From Streptomyces sp. RKAG290 (lineage in GTDB: Bacteria; Actinomycetota; Actinomycetes; Streptomycetales; Streptomycetaceae), in contig NZ_JAJOZC010000001.1 in NCBI RefSeq assembly GCF_023701695.1, forward strand, positions 2,480,001-2,544,000: 64,000 bases of DNA. Reading direction: 5' to 3'. Shown piece by piece: positions 26,051-35,522 of this stretch (position 1 is its first letter; each line of letters begins with the position of its first letter). The notes under the pieces were generated by a model. That model did no database searches and was not told where the DNA came from. It saw only the letters and a program-made list of their open reading frames with translations. A program made the translations under genes and the position numbers.

Positions 26051-27004
26051 GTGACCATGCCCACCACTGCACCTGCATTCGCCGACGCGACGGCGTCCGA
26101 CAGTGCGCTGCGCCGCTTCCTGCACGGGCTGCCCGGCGTCGACGCCGTCGGCCTCGAAGCGCGCGCCGCCTCGCTCGGAACCCGTTCGATCAAGACGACG
26201 GCCAAGGCGTACGCCATCGACCTCGCCATCTCGATGATCGACCTGACGACGCTGGAAGGCTCGGACACCCCGGGCAAGGTCCGCGCGCTCGCCGCCAAGG
26301 CCGTCAACCCCGATCCCACCGACCGCACGACCCCGCGCACCGCCGCGGTCTGCGTCTACCCCGACATGGCGGCGACCGCGGTCGCCGCCCTGGCCGGCTC
26401 CGGTGTGAAGGTGGCGTCCGTCGCGACCGCCTTCCCCGCCGGGCGCGCCGCGCTCGACGTGAAGCTCGCGGACGTCCGGGACGCCGTGGCCGCCGGGGCC
26501 GACGAGATCGACATGGTGATCGACCGCGGCGCCTTCCTCTCCGGCCGTTACCTGAAGGTGTACGAGGAGATCCTCGCCGTGAAGGCCGAGTGCGGCACGG
26601 CACGGCTGAAGGTGATCTTCGAGACCGGCGAGCTGTCCACGTACGACAACATCCGGCGGGCCTCCTGGCTCGGGATGCTGGCGGGCGCGGACTTCATCAA
26701 GACGTCGACCGGCAAGGTCGGGGTCAACGCCACGCCCTCGAACACCCTGCTGATGCTGGAGGCGGTGCGCGACTTCCGTGCGCAGACCGGCGTCCAGATC
26801 GGCGTGAAGCCGGCCGGCGGCATCCGCACCTCCAAGGACGCCATCAAGTTCCTGGTCCTGGTGAACGAGACGGCGGGCGAGGACTGGCTGGACAACCACT
26901 GGTTCCGCTTCGGCGCCTCCAGCCTGCTGAACGACCTGCTGATGCAGCGCCAGAAGCTCAGCACCGGCCGTTACTCCGGCCCCGATTACGTGACGGTGGA
27001 CTGA
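26051..27004 (+). CDS. deoC: Deoxyribose-phosphate aldolase
   Basis: DeoC cleaves deoxyribose-5-phosphate into glyceraldehyde-3-phosphate and acetaldehyde, the last step of deoxynucleoside breakdown. Family marks are 'CVYPDMAATAV', 'DEIDMVIDRGAFLSG', the Schiff-base Lys in 'ADFIKTSTGK' and 'GVKPAGGIRT'. The length (315-317) is that of the long actinobacterial form. GTG 26051 is 6 bases after the -10 box and would be the 5' end of a leaderless mRNA; ATG 26057 is the alternative. Two aldehyde dehydrogenase genes follow directly and would remove the acetaldehyde. Confidence 0.96.
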   Translation: MTMPTTAPAFADATASDSALRRFLHGLPGVDAVGLEARAASLGTRSIKTTAKAYAIDLAISMIDLTTLEGSDTPGKVRALAAKAVNPDPTDRTTPRTAAVCVYPDMAATAVAALAGSGVKVASVATAFPAGRAALDVKLADVRDAVAAGADEIDMVIDRGAFLSGRYLKVYEEILAVKAECGTARLKVIFETGELSTYDNIRRASWLGMLAGADFIKTSTGKVGVNATPSNTLLMLEAVRDFRAQTGVQIGVKPAGGIRTSKDAIKFLVLVNETAGEDWLDNHWFRFGASSLLNDLLMQRQKLSTGRYSGPDYVTVD

Positions 27005-27009
27005 TCCCC

Positions 27010-28446
27010 ATGGCATCTGCATTCGAGTACGCACCCGCCCCCGAGTCGCGTGCGGTCGTCGACATCGCGCCCTCGTACGGCCTGTTCATCGACGGTGAGT
27101 TCACCGACGCGGCCGACGGCAAGGTCTTCAAGACCGTCTCGCCGAGCAGCGAGGAAGTGCTGTCCGAGGTCGCCCGCGCGGGCGCCGAGGACGTGGACCG
27201 GGCCGTGAAGGCGGCCCGCAGGGCGTTCGAGAAGTGGTCGGCGCTGCCCGGCTCCGAGCGCGCCAAGTACCTCTTCCGGATCGCCCGGATCATCCAGGAG
27301 CGCTCCCGCGAGCTCGCCGTCCTGGAGACCCTGGACAACGGCAAGCCGATCAGGGAGACCCGCGACGCGGACCTCCCGCTGGTCGCCGCGCACTTCTTCT
27401 ACTACGCGGGCTGGGCCGACAAGCTGGACCACGCGGGCTACGGCGCGAACCCGCGCCCGCTGGGCGTGGCCGGCCAGATCATCCCGTGGAACTTCCCGCT
27501 GCTGATGCTCGCGTGGAAGATCGCCCCGGCGCTCGCCACCGGCAACACGGTGGTGCTGAAGCCCGCGGAGACGACCCCGCTCTCCGCGCTCTTCTTCGCG
27601 GACATCTGCCGCCAGGCCGGGCTGCCCAAGGGCGTCGTCAACATCCTCACCGGCTACGGGGACGCGGGCCAGGCGCTCGTCGAGCACGGGGACGTCAACA
27701 AGGTCGCCTTCACCGGCTCGACCGCCGTCGGCAAGGCCATCGCCCGGTCCATCGCGGGCACGGACAAGAAGGCCACCCTCGAACTGGGCGGCAAGGGCGC
27801 CAACATCGTCTTCGACGACGCGCCGATCGACCAGGCCGTCGAGGGCATCGTCACCGGCATCTTCTTCAACCAGGGCCAGGTCTGCTGCGCGGGCTCGCGG
27901 CTGCTCGTGCAGGAGTCGGTCCAGGACGAGCTGCTGGACTCCCTCAAGCGCCGGCTGACCACCCTGCGGCTCGGCGACCCGCTGGACAAGAACACCGACA
28001 TCGGCGCGATCAACTCCGAGGAGCAGCTCTCCCGGATCACCGCGCTCGTCGAGACCGGCGAGGCCGAGGGCGCCGAGCGCTGGTCGGCGCCCTGCGAACT
28101 GCCGTCCTCCGGATACTGGTTCGCCCCGACGCTGTTCACCGGCGTCACCCAGGCGCACACCATCGCCCGCGACGAGATCTTCGGGCCGGTGCTGTCGGTC
28201 CTGTCGTTCCGCACGCCCGACGAGGCGGTCGCCAAGGCCAACAACAGCCAGTACGGCCTCTCGGCCGGCATCTGGACGGAGAAGGGCTCCCGCATCCTCG
28301 CGGTGGCGAACAAGCTCCGGGCGGGCGTCGTCTGGGCCAACACGTTCAACAAGTTCGACCCGACCTCGCCGTTCGGCGGCTACAAGGAGTCGGGCTTCGG
28401 CCGCGAAGGCGGCCGTCACGGTCTGGAGGCCTACCTCGATGTCTGA
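27010..28446 (+). CDS. Aldehyde dehydrogenase, full length
   Basis: The 478-residue NAD(P)-dependent enzyme oxidises an aldehyde to its acid. The catalytic Cys lies in 'GQVCCAGSR' and the general base Glu in 'LELGGK'; the Rossmann parts 'PWNFPLLM' and 'FTGSTAVGK' are intact. It starts 5 bases after deoC, so acetaldehyde from DeoC is the likely substrate, giving acetate. Its stop overlaps the start of the next gene by 8 bases. Together the two gene products match the two halves of ALDH16-type proteins, a full domain followed by a truncated one. Confidence 0.95.
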   Translation: MASAFEYAPAPESRAVVDIAPSYGLFIDGEFTDAADGKVFKTVSPSSEEVLSEVARAGAEDVDRAVKAARRAFEKWSALPGSERAKYLFRIARIIQERSRELAVLETLDNGKPIRETRDADLPLVAAHFFYYAGWADKLDHAGYGANPRPLGVAGQIIPWNFPLLMLAWKIAPALATGNTVVLKPAETTPLSALFFADICRQAGLPKGVVNILTGYGDAGQALVEHGDVNKVAFTGSTAVGKAIARSIAGTDKKATLELGGKGANIVFDDAPIDQAVEGIVTGIFFNQGQVCCAGSRLLVQESVQDELLDSLKRRLTTLRLGDPLDKNTDIGAINSEEQLSRITALVETGEAEGAERWSAPCELPSSGYWFAPTLFTGVTQAHTIARDEIFGPVLSVLSFRTPDEAVAKANNSQYGLSAGIWTEKGSRILAVANKLRAGVVWANTFNKFDPTSPFGGYKESGFGREGGRHGLEAYLDV

Positions 28447-29344
28447 CGGGCGACTGAGCGTCTTCAAGACCTACAAGCTGTACGTCGGGGGCAAGTTCCC
28501 CCGCTCCGAGAGCGGCCGGGTGTACGAGGTGACCGACTCCAAGGGCAGGTGGCTGGGCAACGCGCCCCAGTCCTCCCGCAAGGACGCGCGCGACGCCGTC
28601 GTGGCCGCCCGCAAGGCGTTCGGCGGCTGGTCGGGCGCGACCGCGTACAACCGCGGCCAGGTCCTCTACCGCGTCGCGGAGATGCTGGAGGGCCGCCGGG
28701 AGCAGTTCGTACGGGAGGTGGCGGAAGCCGAGGGCCTCTCGAAGTCCAAGGCCGCGGCCGTCGTGGACGCGGCGGTCGACCGCTGGGTCTGGTACGCGGG
28801 CTGGACCGACAAGATCGGCCAGGTCGTGGGCGGGGTGAACCCGGTGGCGGGCCCCTTCCTCAACCTCTCCACCCCCGAGCCGACCGGCGTGGTCACGGTC
28901 CTGGCCCCGCAGGACTCCTCGTTCCTGGGCCTGGTCTCGGTGATCGCCCCGGTGATCGCCACGGGCAACACGGCGGTCGTCGTCGCCTCGGCGGACGCAC
29001 CGCTGCCCGCCCTGTCGCTGGGCGAGGTGCTGGCCACCTCGGACCTGCCGGGAGGCGTGGTCAACATCCTGTCCGGCAGGACGTCGGAGATCGCCCCGTC
29101 GCTCGCCTCCCACCAGGACGTGAACGGCATCGACCTCACCGGCGCCGACGCGGTGCTGGCGAAGGAGCTGGAGATCGCGGCGGCCGACAACCTGAAGCGG
29201 GTGCTGCGCCCACAGGCTGTGGACAGTGCGGCCGGCGCCGACTGGTCGGCCGATCCCGGTACCCACCGGCTCACCGCGTTCCTGGAGACCAAGACGGTCT
29301 GGCACCCGACGGGCGCACTGGGCGTGTCGGGCTCCTCGTACTGA
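28439..29344 (+). CDS. Truncated aldehyde dehydrogenase-like protein without catalytic Cys
   Basis: The 301 residues align with the N-terminal, coenzyme-binding half of aldehyde dehydrogenases ('YVGGKFPRSESGRVYEV', 'APQDSSFLGLVSVIAPVIATGN', 'GGVVNILSGRTSEIAPSLASH') and stop before the catalytic Cys region. The reading frame is clean and ends naturally, so this is not recent decay. Because it is translationally coupled to a complete enzyme, it is probably a structural or regulatory partner, like the second domain of ALDH16 proteins. It could not act alone as a dehydrogenase. Confidence 0.9.
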   Translation: MSDGRLSVFKTYKLYVGGKFPRSESGRVYEVTDSKGRWLGNAPQSSRKDARDAVVAARKAFGGWSGATAYNRGQVLYRVAEMLEGRREQFVREVAEAEGLSKSKAAAVVDAAVDRWVWYAGWTDKIGQVVGGVNPVAGPFLNLSTPEPTGVVTVLAPQDSSFLGLVSVIAPVIATGNTAVVVASADAPLPALSLGEVLATSDLPGGVVNILSGRTSEIAPSLASHQDVNGIDLTGADAVLAKELEIAAADNLKRVLRPQAVDSAAGADWSADPGTHRLTAFLETKTVWHPTGALGVSGSSY

Positions 29345-29389
29345 CGGAGCCGCTCGACCGAGCGGGCCCCTGAGGGCCCACGCGTGACC

Positions 29390-29429
29390 GTGGACCGCGT
29401 CGCCGGAAATCTCCGGCGGCGCGGTCCAC
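29390..29429. terminator. Bidirectional terminator after the deoC operon
   Basis: The 17-bp arms 29390-29406 and 29413-29429 pair with one G-U pair around a 6-base loop. It lies between convergent genes ending at 29344 and 29437. Confidence 0.85.
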
Positions 29430-29436
29430 GTCCGTG

Positions 29437-29853
29437 TCAGCTGTGCACCAGCCCGGTGACCTGTCCGACCAGGGGCAGGTCCTTCAGCGCGCCGCCACTG
29501 GTCAACGGGTCGGTGACCAGAGCCGTGGAGACCGGCTTGAAGTCGGCGACCTGGGTCCCCACCGCGTTGTCCAGCGGGTCCGTGCCCGTACCTGCCAGCG
29601 GGTCGAGCCGCAGGTGCGTGACGGGGGCGATCCCGCTGTCGAGCGACGTACCGAGCGCACCGGTCAGCGCGCCACCGGTGGCGTCGACGGCCTCACTGAC
29701 ACCGCTCTCGGTGCCCGCGGCGGACGTGGCCGGCAGCGGCGCGGCCTGGGCGGCCGCACCGCCCGCGCCGAGTGCGGCGCCCACCGCGGTGACGGTCAGT
29801 CCCGCCCGCAGCAGAGCGCGGCGCCGGGACTTGGAAAGTGCGTGACGTGCCAT
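29437..29853 (-). CDS. Small secreted protein, Ala/Leu/Asp-rich
   Basis: The 138 residues have a long signal peptide (KSRRRALLRAGLTV... to AQA-AP near residue 38) and a mature part without Cys, made of repeated 'PL', 'DP' and 'VG' motifs. I do not recognise an enzyme. A shorter relative with the same flavour (signal peptide, 'LPLDAATGVLPVAGAL', 'VKGLLGGLP') is encoded at 40408-40722. AGGTGGG lies 6 bases before the ATG at 29853. Families of this kind are often mislabelled ATP-binding proteins in streptomycete annotations. Confidence 0.78.
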   Translation of the reverse strand: MARHALSKSRRRALLRAGLTVTAVGAALGAGGAAAQAAPLPATSAAGTESGVSEAVDATGGALTGALGTSLDSGIAPVTHLRLDPLAGTGTDPLDNAVGTQVADFKPVSTALVTDPLTSGGALKDLPLVGQVTGLVHS

Positions 29854-29928
29854 GGATTTCCCACCTGATCGGGCCGATCGAACCATCAACCGAGTAATCG
29901 TCTGAGTGCTCAGCGTAGTTGAGGTGTG

Positions 29929-30633
29929 ATGCTCGATACCAACACGACCACCGGGGGATCCCCTGTGCGGGTCAATGCCTCACACTCGTGTCCTGTGAGT
30001 TCCCATGCGATTTCGACCCGCGTCGTCCTGCTGACGGGCCCCTCCGGCTCCGGCAAGTCCTCCCTGGCCGCCCGCACCGGTCTTCCGGTGCTGCGTCTTG
30101 ACGACTTCTACAAGGAGGCCGACGACCCCACGCTGCCGCTCGTCCCCGGCAGTACGGACATCGACTGGGACTCCGTCCTGTCCTGGGACGCCGACGCCGC
30201 GGTCACCGCGATCACGGAGCTCTGCCGCACCGGCAGCACCGACGTGCCGCTGTACGACCTCGCCACCAGCTCCAGGACCGGGCACGAGACCCTCCGCATA
30301 GAGCGCACCCCGCTCTTCGTCGCCGAAGGCATCTTCGCCGCGGACGTGGTCGAGCGGTGCCGGTCGCTGGGCGTACTCGCGGACGCGCTGTGCCTGCGCG
30401 GCCGCCCGTCGACGACGTTCCGCCGCCGGCTGCTGCGGGACCTGCGGGAGGGCCGCAAGTCGGTGCCGTTCCTGCTGCGGCGGGGGTGGCGGCTGATGCG
30501 GACCGAGCGGCGGATCGTGGCGCGGCAGGCCGAACTGGGGGCGCACCCCTGCGGCAAGGAGGAGGCGCTGGGGCGGCTCGCGGCGGCCGCGGCGGGCCAC
30601 TGCCGGGCGCGAGCGGTGCGCGGGGCGGCGTAG
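29929..30633 (+). CDS. Uridine kinase-like P-loop protein
   Basis: A Walker A loop 'GPSGSGKSSL' is followed by 'LRLDDFYKEADDPTLP', the uridine-kinase substrate region, and 'DWDSVLSWDADA'. Such kinases phosphorylate uridine and cytidine with ATP or GTP, fitting the nucleoside-salvage neighbourhood. Basic residues dominate the last 80 residues ('RRRLLRDLREGRKSVPFLLRRGWRLM'). The start is uncertain: ATG 29929 is used, but GTG codons at about 29965 and 29996 are possible and would remove an N-terminal tail that homologues may lack. No operator palindrome precedes it. Confidence 0.82.
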   Translation: MLDTNTTTGGSPVRVNASHSCPVSSHAISTRVVLLTGPSGSGKSSLAARTGLPVLRLDDFYKEADDPTLPLVPGSTDIDWDSVLSWDADAAVTAITELCRTGSTDVPLYDLATSSRTGHETLRIERTPLFVAEGIFAADVVERCRSLGVLADALCLRGRPSTTFRRRLLRDLREGRKSVPFLLRRGWRLMRTERRIVARQAELGAHPCGKEEALGRLAAAAAGHCRARAVRGAA

Positions 30634-30876
30634 CCGGAAGAGGCGGGCGGCGGGGGCGGATTCCTCCGCACGGCTTCCGGTGATCTGAGGCAGACCTCTG
30701 TACGGGCCGGGCAGGCCCGTATACCTTCGCCGTGAGGCCACGGATTGAAACGATTCATCACGGCCGGTCCGGTCCGTCACCACGGCCGGGACGGGCGGCT
30801 GCGCCATGCCCGCCCACAGCCGCGCGGCCTCGCGAACGCGCCCTGACAACGTTTCCCTCTGGAGAGAAGGATCGTC

Positions 30877-33078
30877 ATGCAGCACGAATCGGAAGAGGGC
30901 CCGCGTCGGCGCGCCTTCCTCGCAGGCGGTCTGGCCGCGGCAGCCGCGGCAGCGGGTGCGCTGCCCGGCACCGCGGCCGCGGCAGGCCGGCCCGGCGGTG
31001 CGGCCGCTGAGTCCCCCGCCACCGCGACAGCCGCCCCCGCCCGCCCCGCCACGGCCCCGCGGACGTACCGCAAGGCGCCGGCCGGCCGCTGGGACGCCTA
31101 CAACCTGTCGCCCGCGAGCCGCACGGTGCGGCCGGTCGCCGTGTACGCCACCACCGGTACGGTCGAGGGTGCCGCGACCCTGGCGTCCCGGCACGGCTCC
31201 GGTACCGCGCGTCTGACCGGGGCGGGCTCCTCCGTGACACTGGACTTCGGCAAGGAGGTCGGCGGCTTCGTCGCGCTCGATGTCGCGGCCGGCAGCGACG
31301 ACGGCCGGCTCGTGGGGCTCACGTACAGCGAACTGTCCACCTACGTCAGCCCGTCGGCGAGCGACGGCTCCAACGGCGGCAGCAACGACGAGCCCGCCGT
31401 CCGGTACGCGGCGCCGCCCGGAGGCCGGGTGGACACCTCGAAGGACACCCCGGCCGCCGGTGCCCCCGAGGGCGCGGCTCCGGCGTCCCAGCAGCGGGGC
31501 GGCTTCCGCTACCTGACCGTCGTCAACGAGAGCGGCGGGACGGTCGCGCTGACCGGTGTGACGGTGCGGGTGACCTTCGCGCCGAACGCCCCCGACCTGC
31601 GCGCGTACCCCAACTACTTCTACTGCGACGACGAGCTGCTGAACCGGATCTGGTACGCCGGGGCCTACACGGTGCAGACGAACATCATCGCGAGCGGCGA
31701 GGGACGCGTCTGGGGCCCGCCGGACGCCGGGTGGGCCAACGACGCCCGGGTCGGCGAGGCGGGGGACACCGTCCTGGTCGACGGCGCCAAGCGGGACCGC
31801 ACCATCTGGCCCGGGGACCTGGGCATCTCCGTGCTGACCGACCAGGTGTCGCTGGGTGACCTCGTCACCGTGCGCAACGCCCTCCAGACGCTGTACAACC
31901 ACCAGGACCCGGCGAGCGGTGCGCTCCCGTACGCGGGACCGGCCGTCAACTTCATCGGCAACTCCGACGCCTACCACCTGTGGACGCTCATCGGCACCGC
32001 CTCCTACGCCCAGCTCAGCGGCGACCTCGACTGGACGCGGACGGTCTACGACGCCTACCTCAAGGCCCTGGCCCATGTGGTGGCGAAGATCGACACCGAC
32101 GGCCTGCTGAACGTGACGGCCGCCGCCGACTGGGCCCGCACCGACGCCGACGGCAAGAACCTCGAAGCCAACGCGATCATGTACCGGGCGCTGGTCGTGG
32201 CGGGCCCGCTCGCCCGGTCGATGGGCGACGGGGCGACCGCCGCCGCCTGCGCGGAACAGGCGGCGAAGCTCAGGCAGGCGGTGGAGACCCAGGGCTACTG
32301 GGACGCGTCGGCCGGGCTGTACCGGGACAAGCCGAGCGGCGCCGGCGCGGCGCTGTATCCGCAGGACGGCAACGCGCTCGCGGTGTGGTTCGGGCTGGTG
32401 ACCGACCCGGAGCGGGCCCGGACCGTGAGCGCGGCGCTGGCGAAGCGGTGGACCGCGGTCGGGGCGCTCACGCCCGAGAAGGGCGCCGGCTCCGTCCACC
32501 CGTTCCCCGGCGGCATGGAGGTGCACGCCCACTTCGCGGCGGGCCGTGACGAGACCGCGCTGGACCTGATCCGCCGCGAATGGGGCTACATGCTGAACGC
32601 CCCCCATGGAACCGCGAGCACCTTCTGGGAGGGGTACCGGAGCGACGGCTCCTCCGACTACAGCGGCTCGTACATGAGCGCCGCCCACGGCTGGTCGACC
32701 GGCCCGACGTCCGCGCTCACCTACTTCCTGCTCGGCATCGCACCGTCGGCGGACGGCGGCGCGGGCTACTCCGTGGCTCCCCGTCCCGGCGGACTGCGGC
32801 GTGCCGAAGGGCAGTTGACCACGCCCGCGGGGGTGATCCGGGCGTCGTGGAAGGCCCGGTCGCACGGCGGCTTCGACCTGTCGCTCAGCGCGCCGGCGGG
32901 GGTGGTGGGCGAGGTCGCGGTGCCCGTCCCCGCGGAAGGCGCGTGCGTCGTGCGGGTCGACGGGGAGCGCGCCTGGGACGGGAGGTCCCTGGCCCACGGG
33001 GCCCGTGCGGAGCCGGGGCGGATCGTCCTGTCCGGGCTGTCCGGCCGGTCGCACGAGGTGACGGTACGCAGCCGCTGA
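30877..33078 (+). CDS. Exported alpha-L-rhamnosidase-like glycoside hydrolase (first of pair)
   Basis: The 733-residue protein has a Tat-type signal ([22 protein letters not shown]), so it is exported folded. A beta-sandwich N-terminal region precedes an (alpha/alpha)6 barrel with 'NRIWYAGAYTVQTN' and 'DGAKRDRTIWPGDLG', and a C-terminal beta domain with 'GYSVAPRPGG' follows. These are marks of GH78-type rhamnosidases. The usual GH78 acid motif (RDER) reads RDRT here, so the specificity may differ. Good ribosome-binding site (GAGAAGGA). A paralogue follows 47 bases later, probably in one operon. Confidence 0.85.
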   Translation: MQHESEEGPRRRAFLAGGLAAAAAAAGALPGTAAAAGRPGGAAAESPATATAAPARPATAPRTYRKAPAGRWDAYNLSPASRTVRPVAVYATTGTVEGAATLASRHGSGTARLTGAGSSVTLDFGKEVGGFVALDVAAGSDDGRLVGLTYSELSTYVSPSASDGSNGGSNDEPAVRYAAPPGGRVDTSKDTPAAGAPEGAAPASQQRGGFRYLTVVNESGGTVALTGVTVRVTFAPNAPDLRAYPNYFYCDDELLNRIWYAGAYTVQTNIIASGEGRVWGPPDAGWANDARVGEAGDTVLVDGAKRDRTIWPGDLGISVLTDQVSLGDLVTVRNALQTLYNHQDPASGALPYAGPAVNFIGNSDAYHLWTLIGTASYAQLSGDLDWTRTVYDAYLKALAHVVAKIDTDGLLNVTAAADWARTDADGKNLEANAIMYRALVVAGPLARSMGDGATAAACAEQAAKLRQAVETQGYWDASAGLYRDKPSGAGAALYPQDGNALAVWFGLVTDPERARTVSAALAKRWTAVGALTPEKGAGSVHPFPGGMEVHAHFAAGRDETALDLIRREWGYMLNAPHGTASTFWEGYRSDGSSDYSGSYMSAAHGWSTGPTSALTYFLLGIAPSADGGAGYSVAPRPGGLRRAEGQLTTPAGVIRASWKARSHGGFDLSLSAPAGVVGEVAVPVPAEGACVVRVDGERAWDGRSLAHGARAEPGRIVLSGLSGRSHEVTVRSR

Positions 33079-33125
33079 CCCGCCCCCTTTCCCGTCAGCG
33101 CACCACGAACAGGAGCCAGGACCAG

Positions 33126-35399
33126 ATGACCGTACGTTCGAGAAAACGCCTCACCGGCCTCGCCGCGGCCGCGAGCGGCGCCCTCCTGCTGGGCGTCCTG
33201 CCGACGCCGGCCTGGAACGCGTCCGCCGCACCGCGGCCCGCCACCGGTTCCGCCGCCCGCCCGCCGGCCGGGCACGCCGGCCCCTGGGACGACGCCGGCT
33301 ACCAGCCGCGGCCCGGCCGCTGGCAGCCTTACGTCCTCGCACCCACCGGGCACGACGTCGACCCGGTGTCCGTACTCTCCACGGACCCGCGCGGCGGGGA
33401 GATCAAGGGTGACGCGAAGGCCGTGCTGGGCCGGACCGGGCACCCGGTCCGGCTGGTCAGCGACGGCGACCGCACCAAGTCACCGCTCATCACCCTGGAC
33501 TTCGGCAAGAACGTCGGCGGGAAGATCCGCGTCCACGTCGCAGGAGCATCCGCGACACCGCCCGAACTGCACGTGTGCTTCAGCGAGTCACGCCGGTACG
33601 CCGCGGTGCAGCCGCAGGACAACGACGGTGAGGCCGCGCACGCGCCGGGGTGCGACACCGCGAACATCTGGAACGGCTACCCCGGCACCGCGTACACCTA
33701 CGACTCCGACAGCCACACCCTCGAACTCGACCCGGCGAAACTGCCGGCCACGCTGACCGACCCCCAGCTGCGCGGTGGGTTCCGCTACGCGACGCTGTTT
33801 CTCGACGGGCCGGGCTGGGTGGACATCGGCGCCGTCTCCCTGGACTTCGACGCCGTGCCGAAGCAGGCCGACCCGGCGGCGTACAAGGGGTGGTTCCTCT
33901 CCAGCGACAACGAGCTGAACAAGATCTGGTACGCCGGCGCCTACACCGTCCAGCTCAACACCTGGATGTCGGACACCGCGAAGAGCTGGCCCTACGAGCC
34001 GGGTGAGGCGGACCACGCCGACGACCAGGTGCCGCACGCCGATCCGGGCGAGGAGGTCATCTTCGACGGCGGCAAGCGCGACCGGATCGTCTGGCAGGGC
34101 GACCTCGCCGTCCAGGCGCCGGTCACCTACCTCAGCACGAACGACGTCCCGGCGGTCGACAACTCGCTGTCCTCGCTCGCCGCGCAGCAGCTGGACGACG
34201 GCTACGTGCCGGCCGCGAGCCTGGTCGGACCGCACAACCAGGACGAGCTGCGCACCTACGGCGAGTACGTCACCTGGTTCGTCCACAACCACTACACGCA
34301 CTGGCTCTACACCGGCGACCGCGCCTACCTGGACAAGTGGTGGCCCCAGCTGACCCGTGCCACGGCATGGCTGGAGCAGGTGCGCGGCGCGGACCCGAAG
34401 GGCCTGATCGCCTTCCAGGACTCGGGGTCCTGCGGGCACTACGGCTACAGCGACTGCGGGCACGAGACGTACGTCAACGCCCTCTACACCCGCAACCTCG
34501 GCGAGATGGCGGAGCTCGCCGGGGCCAGGGGCGCCGCCGCGGACGCCGCCGGGTACACCGCGCGCGGTGCGCAGGTGAAGAAGGCCGTCAACGACCAGCT
34601 CTGGGACGAGAAGGCGGGCGCGTACCGGCTGTCCCGCGAGATCGCGGACGCCTATCCGCAGGACGCCAACGCCACGGCGGTGCTGGCCGGCATCGCGGAC
34701 GGGGACCGGGCCGGGCGGGCGATGGACTACCTCCGGCACAACAGCTGGGGCCCGTACGGCGCGATGACCGTGTCACCGGGCACGCCCAACGCGTCGATCA
34801 AGCCGTCCTACGAGCCGCTGCCCAGCGGCTTCGAGGCGGACGCCCGCCTGACGGCGGCCGGTCCGAGCGGCGGGGAGCAGCAGAGCGCCCTGGAGCTGAT
34901 GCGTACGTTCTGGGGCTACCAGCTCGCCCAGGACCCGGGCGGGACGTTCTGGGAGAAGGCCGACCCGGAGGGGCAGCCGGGCATCAAGCAGTTCACCAGC
35001 CTCGCCCACGGCTGGGCGTCGGGGCCGACGGTCACCCTGACCAACCAGGTGCTGGGCGTGCGGCCGACCGGTCCCGGTTTCTCGGCGTACTCGGTCGTGC
35101 CGCACCCGGGCGGCCTGAGCTGGGCGCAGGGCAGCGTCCCGACGCCGCACGGTGACATCGCCGTCTCCTGGCGTGCGCGGGCCGGCGGCTTCGTTCTGGA
35201 CGCCACGGCCCCCAAGGGCACCTCGGGGCGGCTCGCCGTCCCGACCGGCGGGAAGAAGGTCCGGGTCGAGCTCGACGGGAAAACCGTCTGGGACGGCTCG
35301 CGGGCCGTCGGCGGCGCGAAGGCCACCACGGACGGCGGGCAGGTGTACGTCGACGGCGTCGCGTCCGGCCACCACGTGCTGCGGGCGCACACCCGCTGA
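33126..35399 (+). CDS. Exported alpha-L-rhamnosidase-like glycoside hydrolase (second of pair)
   Basis: This 757-residue paralogue of the preceding protein has a Sec-type signal peptide, the barrel landmarks 'NKIWYAGAYTVQLN' and 'DGGKRDRIVWQGDLA', and the C-terminal 'AYSVVPHPGGLSWAQG'. Motifs match its neighbour region by region but with many changes, so the duplication is old. GGAGCCAGGA precedes the ATG at 33126. The pair probably removes sugar side chains from plant or microbial glycans. No transporter or regulator is adjacent. Confidence 0.85.
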   Translation: MTVRSRKRLTGLAAAASGALLLGVLPTPAWNASAAPRPATGSAARPPAGHAGPWDDAGYQPRPGRWQPYVLAPTGHDVDPVSVLSTDPRGGEIKGDAKAVLGRTGHPVRLVSDGDRTKSPLITLDFGKNVGGKIRVHVAGASATPPELHVCFSESRRYAAVQPQDNDGEAAHAPGCDTANIWNGYPGTAYTYDSDSHTLELDPAKLPATLTDPQLRGGFRYATLFLDGPGWVDIGAVSLDFDAVPKQADPAAYKGWFLSSDNELNKIWYAGAYTVQLNTWMSDTAKSWPYEPGEADHADDQVPHADPGEEVIFDGGKRDRIVWQGDLAVQAPVTYLSTNDVPAVDNSLSSLAAQQLDDGYVPAASLVGPHNQDELRTYGEYVTWFVHNHYTHWLYTGDRAYLDKWWPQLTRATAWLEQVRGADPKGLIAFQDSGSCGHYGYSDCGHETYVNALYTRNLGEMAELAGARGAAADAAGYTARGAQVKKAVNDQLWDEKAGAYRLSREIADAYPQDANATAVLAGIADGDRAGRAMDYLRHNSWGPYGAMTVSPGTPNASIKPSYEPLPSGFEADARLTAAGPSGGEQQSALELMRTFWGYQLAQDPGGTFWEKADPEGQPGIKQFTSLAHGWASGPTVTLTNQVLGVRPTGPGFSAYSVVPHPGGLSWAQGSVPTPHGDIAVSWRARAGGFVLDATAPKGTSGRLAVPTGGKKVRVELDGKTVWDGSRAVGGAKATTDGGQVYVDGVASGHHVLRAHTR

Positions 35400-35418
35400 G
35401 CGCGGTCCGGTCACATGC

Positions 35419-35449
35419 GCGGGGGCCGCTCGTCATGAGCGGCCCCCGC
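35419..35449. terminator. Terminator after the hydrolase pair
   Basis: The perfect 13-bp stem 35419-35431 / 35437-35449 has a GTCAT loop, 20 bases past the stop codon. Confidence 0.85.
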
Positions 35450-35522
35450 ACACGCGCAGCGGGGCCGGACAGGACCCCCCGGCCCGTCCGACCCCGCTGC
35501 GTTCCCCCGAGTTCCCCCGAAA

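Noticed and set aside
28439..29344. Half-length aldehyde dehydrogenase considered as a truncated pseudogene
   Set aside because: The frame is clean, coupled to the upstream gene and ends at a natural stop before a terminator, so it looks maintained.
29980..33054. 1000-codon minus-strand open frame
   Set aside because: It lies opposite the uridine kinase and the first hydrolase, both with recognisable domains; there are no domain-like motifs on the minus strand.
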